Of a stretch of 64,000 nt of DNA, positions 59,165 through 64,000 are shown piece by piece. Numbering within the stretch: position 1 is the first letter of the stretch; each line of letters begins with the position of its first letter. Position numbers and translations under genes: made by a program. Below the pieces are notes generated by a model, which saw nothing but the letters and a program-made list of their open reading frames with translations, was not told the DNA's origin and searched no databases. The DNA comes from Rosistilla carotiformis (GTDB lineage Bacteria; Planctomycetota; Planctomycetia; Pirellulales; Pirellulaceae): assembly GCF_007753095.1 (NCBI RefSeq), contig NZ_CP036348.1:2046001-2110000 (forward strand), given 5' to 3'.

Positions 59165-60138
59165 GCCACAGAGGGCACCGAGAACACAGACGGTCACCAG
59201 ACAAAAACTCATTGGCCTCTGAGTCCTCTGTGGCAAGCTTCGAGTATTTATTCTGCCGCACAAGAATGACGCCGCCACCGCCGACGTGACTGTGAGCCAC
59301 AGAGGTCACCGAGAACACAGAGGATCACCAGACAAAAACTCATTGGCCTCTGAGTCCTCTGTGGCAAGCTTCGAGTATTTATTCTGCCGCCCATGAATGA
59401 CGCCGCCACCGCCGACGTGACACTGTGGGCCACAGAGGGCACCGAGAACACAGAGGATCACCAGACAAAAACTCAGTGGCCTCTGAGTCCTCTGTGGCAA
59501 GCTTCGAGAATTTATTCTGCCGCACATGAATTGCGCCGCCACCGCCGACGTGACACTGTGAGCCACAGAGGTCACCGAGAACACAGAGGATCACCAGATA
59601 AAAACTCAGTCGCCTCTGAGTCCTCTGTGGCAAGCTTCGAGAATTTATTCTGCCGCCCATGAATTGCGCCGCCACCGCCGACGTGACACTGTGAGCCACA
59701 GAGGGCACCGAGAACACAGAGGATCACCAGACAAAAGCTCAGTGGCCTCTGAGTCCTCTGTGGCAAGCTTCGAGAATCTATTCTGCCGCACATGAATGAC
59801 GCCGTCACCACCGCGTAACTGTGAGCCACAGAGGGCCACCAGACAAAAACTCAGTGGCCTCTGAGTCCTCTGTGGCAAGCTTCGAGAATTTATTCTGCGG
59901 CACATGAATGACGCCGTCACCACCGACGTGACTGTGAGCCACAGAGGTCACCGAGAACACAGAGGGTCACCAGACAAAAACTCATTGGCCTCTGAGTCCT
60001 CTGTGGCAAGCTTCGAGAATTTATTCTGCGGCACATGAATGACGCCGTCACCACCGACGTGACTGTGAGCCACAGAGGTCACCGAGAACACAGAGGATCA
60101 CCAGACAAAAACTCAGTGGCCTCTGAGTCCTCTGTGGC
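59165..60138. repeat. Eight-copy tandem array, ~131-bp unit, CACAGAG inverted arms
   Basis: Units begin with gccacagag at 59165, 59296, 59429, 59562, 59695, 59825, 59938 and 60069; spacings are 131, 133, 133, 133, 130, 113 and 131. Each unit has a ~70-bp block bounded by gccacagagg and its complement cctctgtggc, then a ~60-bp linker beginning aagcttcgag and ending near gtgactgtga. The sixth unit lacks about 20 bases of the left arm region (the gagaacacagaggatc part). The eighth ends with the right arm at 60138 and has no linker. Minus-strand frames of 60-112 codons through it are repetitive artefacts. The units differ at scattered positions, so the array is not freshly amplified. Confidence 0.93.
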
Positions 60139-60261
60139 ACGTTACCAATAACTGCAATCGCGTCATACCGAATCGAATGGGACCGATGGCCACTGCAATT
60201 CAAAATGGCCCAGCAGACGGCACAACGGCTACGCGCTTCGTACATCCGAACAAGCAGCGAC

Positions 60262-61506
60262 TCAGGCCGAAACCTCCGACCACAACCGCAACAATTCCTG
60301 CAGGTGCTCGACCGCCTGGATCATCTCTTCCAGGCATGCGAATTCGTGTAGCGAATGGATCGCGTGCTGACCGCTGGAGAGGTTTGGCGTCGGCAGCCCC
60401 TTCTCCGTCAACGCCGAACCATCGGTCCCGCCGCGGATGATGCTGCGTCGGACCGGGCGGCCCAGGTTTCGGAACGCCTGCTCCGCCAGATCGGCCACCC
60501 GCGGATTCTCTCGCAAACCGTCGGCCATGTTGCGGTATTGCGGTTTGACTTCGACGCGGACCGCGAGACCGGGATATTGCTTTTCAGTCGCCGTTGCCGC
60601 TTGCCGCAGTCGATCGGCGTATTGAGTCAGCTCCGCCGTATCGAAGCTCCTCAACAGCACGCGTAATTCCGCCCGGCCGACGCCACCTTCGATCTCATAC
60701 GGATGGATGAATCCGTCGCGGCCATCGGTCGATTCGGGAGATAGCGAATCGTCGGGCAACTGCTGCAGAAAGAAGCCCGCCGCGCGCGTCGCGTTGACCA
60801 TCCGCCCTTTGCCGATCGACGGATGGATGTTCCGCCCGGTAAAGGTGACCCGCACCCCATCGGCCGAAAAAGTTTCGACGTCCAAATCTCCCGCTCCGCC
60901 ACCGTCCAACGTGTAAGCGGCGACGGCATCCAATTGAGCCAAGTCGATCTTGTCGGTGCCGTGTCCGATTTCTTCGTCGCAGCTGAACAAGATCTTGACC
61001 GGACCGTGGGGCAGTTGCGGATTTTCGATCAGCGTCGCCACCAATTCCATGATGATCGCCACGCCCGCTTTGTCATCGCCTCCCAACAGCGTCGTGCCAT
61101 CGGTGGTGATCAAGGTCTTGCCGACCAGATCGGCCAGTTCGGGACAGTCGGCGACGCGGATGACTTGATTGTCTTCGGGCAGCGGAATATCGCCTCCCTG
61201 ATAAACGATCACCTGCGGCTTCACATCGTCGCCGGGAGCTTCGGGCGATGTATCGACATGGGAGTTCAGTGCGATCGCCGAAGCGCCAGCGACGTTTGCT
61301 GGGACCGTTCCCCAGACCAAACCGTGGTCGTCCATGTGCGCATCGGCTACGCCCAGTTCTACCAATTGCTCCGCCAACACGCGGCTCAAATCCTTCTGCT
61401 GCGGACTGCTGGGATAGGTCTCGCTGTGCGGGTCGGCCGCAGTGCCGATCTGAACATATTGCAGGAAACGTTGCAGCAGACGCTCGCGGTTAACAGGAAC
61501 AATCAT
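60262..61506 (-). CDS. pepT: Peptidase T (tripeptide aminopeptidase)
   Basis: Cytoplasmic M20B zinc peptidase that removes the N-terminal residue from tripeptides. The 414-residue product has NSHVDTSPEAPG (metal His83, catalytic Asp85), LITTDGTTLLGGDDKAGVAI (bridging Asp), ILFSCDEEIGHGTDKI (catalytic Glu pair), HPSIGKGRMVNA in the lid domain and a C-terminal RGGTDGSALTEKGLPTPNLS. These are PepT hallmarks and all metal ligands are present. It lies 123 bases beyond the tandem array. Confidence 0.95.
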   Translation of the reverse strand: MIVPVNRERLLQRFLQYVQIGTAADPHSETYPSSPQQKDLSRVLAEQLVELGVADAHMDDHGLVWGTVPANVAGASAIALNSHVDTSPEAPGDDVKPQVIVYQGGDIPLPEDNQVIRVADCPELADLVGKTLITTDGTTLLGGDDKAGVAIIMELVATLIENPQLPHGPVKILFSCDEEIGHGTDKIDLAQLDAVAAYTLDGGGAGDLDVETFSADGVRVTFTGRNIHPSIGKGRMVNATRAAGFFLQQLPDDSLSPESTDGRDGFIHPYEIEGGVGRAELRVLLRSFDTAELTQYADRLRQAATATEKQYPGLAVRVEVKPQYRNMADGLRENPRVADLAEQAFRNLGRPVRRSIIRGGTDGSALTEKGLPTPNLSSGQHAIHSLHEFACLEEMIQAVEHLQELLRLWSEVSA

Positions 61507-61583
61507 CGGCGGATTCGGGTGGTTGGAAACGGTGGGGAAATCATGGGACTCATCAAAACGGAATCAGGCGATGAGTATACAAG

Positions 61584-61618
61584 AAACGGGGCCCCAGAAT
61601 AATCCTGAGGCCCCGTTT
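61584..61618 (-). terminator. Hairpin between the Gfo/Idh gene and pepT
   Basis: An inverted repeat of about 10-11 bp (aaacggggcc and ggccccgttt with a loop of about 13 bases) lies 25 bases after the stop of the Gfo/Idh gene. The tail in the minus direction is only TTTCTT, so it may be a weak or factor-assisted terminator. Confidence 0.6.
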
Positions 61619-61643
61619 GCGTTTTTCCAATGTCACACCAAGC

Positions 61644-63089
61644 CTACGCTTGGATCGTTGGCACTTCGTACCCTTCGCGGTATTTCCGTTTCAAGAAGGC
61701 GTTTGCCGCATCGGCATCGTCGCCAACAAACTGCTCCGTCTTCTCGTCGATCGTCAACAGATGGCTCATCTGAATCGCGCTGTTGTCCAACGACAGGTCG
61801 TGCGATTTCAGATGCTGATCCATCTCGCAAATCAAATCATTCCACTGGGGCAATTCGACCGCTGCGGCATCTTTCTGCGAGAACGGTCGGCCGGCGCGGA
61901 ACGCGATGTTGGCCAGATTGCACCATCCGGTGCTGTCGTTTCCGACGGCGACATCGGTCTTCAACAGGCTGCGATCGTGGCTGCGCACCGCATCGATGAA
62001 GTTCGCTTGATGCAACACGTTGCCCCCCGATCCCTTGAAGCTGGCAAGCTTTCTCCCATCGGCATCATACGCTTGAGCGCGGCCGCGTTGGCCTTCCAAT
62101 CGGCCTCCTTCGCAATAGACGACGTATCCGCTGCCCGGTCCCGGATGCTCTGGACTCTTTTTAACGCCTGGTTCATTAGGAAGATTCGACAGGCCGATGA
62201 CGACCGGAATCGATCCGGTGTCGAAATACGCAAAGTGAACGTTGGGTGTTTGCCCCGCATCGTCCAGGACCACGCGTCCGCCGCCGCCAAGAATTTGCTT
62301 CGGCAACGCGACCCGGTCTTGGAAGACGTTATTGCGAACATCGTCCAGGACGTGGACACCCCAGTTGCCCATCTCGCCCGATCCGGTGTTCCAATCCCAG
62401 TGCCAATCGTACTGCAAATTATTGCGGAAGATCGGTTCGTCTTGGGCTGGCCCCAGCCACAGATCATAAGCGACCGACTTGTCGATCGGCAGCGGCTCTG
62501 TCCGGCGCCCGATCGAACCTCGCAGACCGTAGCGGTTGACGCGGACCGCTTGGATCGCTCCCAACGCTTTGTCGTCGTGCAAGTACTTTTGAATCTCCGC
62601 CTGCATCGGATCCGAACGCTGCTGCGTTCCGACCTGGCAGATTCGATCGTACTTCCGCGCCGCCGCGACGGTCTGCCGACCTTCCCACTGGCTGTGCGAC
62701 AACGGCTTTTCGACGTACACATCTTTGCCCGCTTCCATCGCCCAAATCGTGGCCAGGCAGTGCCAGTGGTTGCAGGTGGCGACGACGACCGCGTCGATGC
62801 TGTCCGAGGCGATCAGATCGCGAAGGTCTTTCCAAGTTTGCGCTTTGGGAAACCTTCGGCTGGTGCGGCTCAAGCGAGCCTGATCGGGATCGCAAAGACC
62901 GGCGATGTTGACCCCGGGGACTTTTTCGAAGTAGCCCATCAATTCGTTCGATCGTCCGCCACAGCTGATGAAGCCAACGTTGATTTCGTCGTTAGCCAGG
63001 GCTGCGGTCGCGCGGCGACCGGGGAGCGTCGCGACAGCGCCGGCAGCGAGCCCAGAAGCGACAAACTGTCGTCGTGTTGCTTGAGTCAT
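61644..63089 (-). CDS. Gfo/Idh/MocA family oxidoreductase, Tat-exported (second)
   Basis: A 481-residue NAD(P)-dependent oxidoreductase of the planctomycete exported type. It begins MTQATRRQFVASGLAAGAVA, a Tat signal with R-R-Q-F. The Rossmann segment is INVGFISCGGRSNELMGYFE, then VVVATCNHWHCLATIWAMEA and the lysine motif DVYVEKPLSHSQWE (about residues 134-147). ENRQ-type motifs are replaced by QVGTQQRSDPMQ, common in this subgroup. The substrate is unknown, probably a sugar derivative. It shares only the superfamily with the copy at 30.5 kb. The DUF1080 gene on the other side of the repeats is a frequent companion of such oxidoreductases. Confidence 0.93.
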   Translation of the reverse strand: MTQATRRQFVASGLAAGAVATLPGRRATAALANDEINVGFISCGGRSNELMGYFEKVPGVNIAGLCDPDQARLSRTSRRFPKAQTWKDLRDLIASDSIDAVVVATCNHWHCLATIWAMEAGKDVYVEKPLSHSQWEGRQTVAAARKYDRICQVGTQQRSDPMQAEIQKYLHDDKALGAIQAVRVNRYGLRGSIGRRTEPLPIDKSVAYDLWLGPAQDEPIFRNNLQYDWHWDWNTGSGEMGNWGVHVLDDVRNNVFQDRVALPKQILGGGGRVVLDDAGQTPNVHFAYFDTGSIPVVIGLSNLPNEPGVKKSPEHPGPGSGYVVYCEGGRLEGQRGRAQAYDADGRKLASFKGSGGNVLHQANFIDAVRSHDRSLLKTDVAVGNDSTGWCNLANIAFRAGRPFSQKDAAAVELPQWNDLICEMDQHLKSHDLSLDNSAIQMSHLLTIDEKTEQFVGDDADAANAFLKRKYREGYEVPTIQA

Positions 63090-63235
63090 GTCTAAAAGTC
63101 CTTTTGATAAAAAAGAGCGTTAGGGAAGATAAGAAGCAGCTATCCGCCGGTGGCGGTCCACTATCGGACACTGGCGAGTTTCTATAATAACCAATCTCGG
63201 TGTGTTTCGCCCACCTAGAATGTCGCCTGGACAGG

Positions 63236-63352
63236 GCAATTCAGTGTTTCAATTTGAGGTATCAGCCGCCACGCGTTAGCGTCCGGTTTACCTGGAGAAC
63301 CGGACGCTAACGCGTGGCGGCTAGTTTGCCTATGCACAAACACTGATTAGCC
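63236..63352. repeat. Dispersed hairpin repeat (ACGC..GCGTCCGG family), copy 2
   Basis: A perfect 25-bp stem, 63264-63288 with 63298-63322 (contains acgcgttagcgtccggtt), loop of 9 bases. Flanks match the copy at 30320-30364: cagtgtttcaatttgaggta on the left is the complement of the flank after copy 1, and caaacactgattagccc on the right repeats its end. Confidence 0.82.
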
Positions 63353-63406
63353 CTGGTCGCCAGGGAAGGGCAATTGAGCTTTCCGAACAAGAACGCCAAA
63401 GGAAAT

Positions 63407-63465
63407 GGTAACCCGACGCGTCAGCGGGGCACCGCGTGAATTCCTCGCTGACGCGTCGGGTTACC
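63407..63465. repeat. Long hairpin repeat, ACCCGACGCGTCAGCG
   Basis: A perfect 20-bp stem (ggtaacccgacgcgtcagcg, 63407-63426, with its complement at 63446-63465) and a 19-base loop. It is unrelated in sequence to the hairpin 85 bases to the left. Together the two fill most of the 525-base gap 63090-63614, in which no gene is seen. Confidence 0.8.
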
Positions 63466-63614
63466 AAGAATGCCTATCTTGAAACAGCGATCTGCCGTGA
63501 GGATGTAGCTGGCTGGTGGGTTAAGTACAATCGGAGGCTCTCCTGCCCACCTCGAGCTGGCGGCTGCCTGATCGCCGGCAACCCGATCTCCCTTCCTTTG
63601 ATTTGAGTCGAAAC

Positions 63615-64000
63615 ATGCATCGCAGCTGGATTGTCGCTCTCGTATTGCTGCTCGCCCCCACAGCGAACCTCTGGTCGCAACAGAAGGACGACGGTTTTGT
63701 CCCAATGTTTAACGGCAAGGACCTGTCGGGCTGGCAACTGGTCAACACCGATCCCCGCACCTGGTCGGTCGAAGATGGGATGCTGATCTGCAGCGGGAAA
63801 CCGATCGGCGAACTGCGGACCGATCGGATGTATCAGAACTTCATCATGGAAGTCGAGTGGCGGCACATGGTTCCCAAAGGGAACGCCGGAATCTTTGTCT
63901 GGGCCGATGATATCACCGCCAAGGGACAGCCGTTTCATCGCGGGATCGAAGTCCAGATCCTCGAGAACGCCTACGGCAAAGCCGATTGGTTCACCACACA
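63615..64000 (+). CDS. DUF1080 (3-keto-disaccharide hydrolase) domain protein, C-terminus cut by window edge
   Basis: The frame opens at the ATG at 63615 and runs 128 codons to the window edge without a stop. MHRSWIVALVLLLAPTANLW is a signal peptide. VPMFNGKDLSGWQLV at about residue 29 and WSVEDGMLICSGKPIGELRT then FIMEVEWRH and GNAGIFVWAD are the diagnostic order of the DUF1080 fold (a laminin G/concanavalin-like jelly roll). Some members hydrolyse 3-keto-glycosides formed by oxidoreductases, which would fit the exported Gfo/Idh protein nearby, though the two genes are divergent and separated by repeats. Confidence 0.9.
   Translation, partial: MHRSWIVALVLLLAPTANLWSQQKDDGFVPMFNGKDLSGWQLVNTDPRTWSVEDGMLICSGKPIGELRTDRMYQNFIMEVEWRHMVPKGNAGIFVWADDITAKGQPFHRGIEVQILENAYGKADWFTT

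Noticed and set aside
59061-59923. Several minus-strand open frames of 60-112 codons across the tandem array
   Set aside because: They are the same peptide fragments repeated with each DNA unit (for example LPQRTQRPLSFCLV), without start signals or family features; they follow the repeat rather than a gene.
59165-60138. CRISPR array
   Set aside because: The unit is ~131 bp, the 'spacers' between arms are themselves conserved from unit to unit, and there are no cas genes.

Overview
The window looks like a chromosomal segment of a planctomycete, most likely of the Pirellulaceae (Rhodopirellula/Rosistilla type). This is an inference from the gene families present: DUF1559 pseudopilin-like proteins, PSCyt1/DUF1549/DUF1553 cytochrome proteins next to a sulfatase, Tat-exported Gfo/Idh/MocA oxidoreductases, a DUF1080 protein, a Na+-NQR operon, futalosine-pathway menaquinone genes and many dispersed hairpin repeats. 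No rRNA or tRNA gene, phage, transposase or CRISPR array was seen.

Layout. 0-6 kb: a DUF389 membrane protein cut by the left edge, glycyl-tRNA synthetase, a DUF1559 protein, a cytochrome/DUF2231 membrane protein and an ABC-2 permease. 6-16 kb: a structured repeat, trpB-trpA, mutM, a divergent PSCyt1-DUF1553/sulfatase pair flanked by an 18-bp direct repeat, a TrpG/PabA glutamine amidotransferase and a DUF2617 protein. 16.4-22.8 kb: the complete nqrABCDEF operon with a possible operator at its promoter and a clear terminator. 22.9-30 kb: DUF2203, mqnB-mqnD (overlapping), a CBS-containing class II pyrophosphatase, rpiB and rpsA with a terminator. 30-31.7 kb: a second copy of the structured repeat, a hairpin repeat and a Gfo/Idh oxidoreductase.

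31.7-51.7 kb is a 20-kb type IV pilus / type II secretion-like island, all on the minus strand. In transcription order it holds a PilB-type ATPase, PilT, a second PilB, PilC/GspF, two GspG-like prepilins, then GspH-, GspI/PilV-, GspK- and GspJ-like proteins. The GspK-like protein is 1924 residues long. A decayed copy of the last gene's 3' end lies just downstream. No secretin, PilM/N/O/P or prepilin peptidase is present.

52-64 kb: rhlE-ribD (overlapping), an M1-type metallopeptidase overlapping a DUF6702-like gene, a GxxExxY protein followed by an eight-copy tandem array of about 131 bp per unit, pepT, a second Gfo/Idh oxidoreductase, two more hairpin repeats, and the start of a DUF1080 protein cut by the right edge.

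The features least explained by known families are: the GxxExxY gene, whose 5' flank carries the same CACAGAG motif as the array; the ~250-bp inverted-repeat-bounded element with conserved hairpins, present twice; the giant GspK-like protein; and the pseudogene tail. All calls come from reading sequence and translations; no database search was possible.
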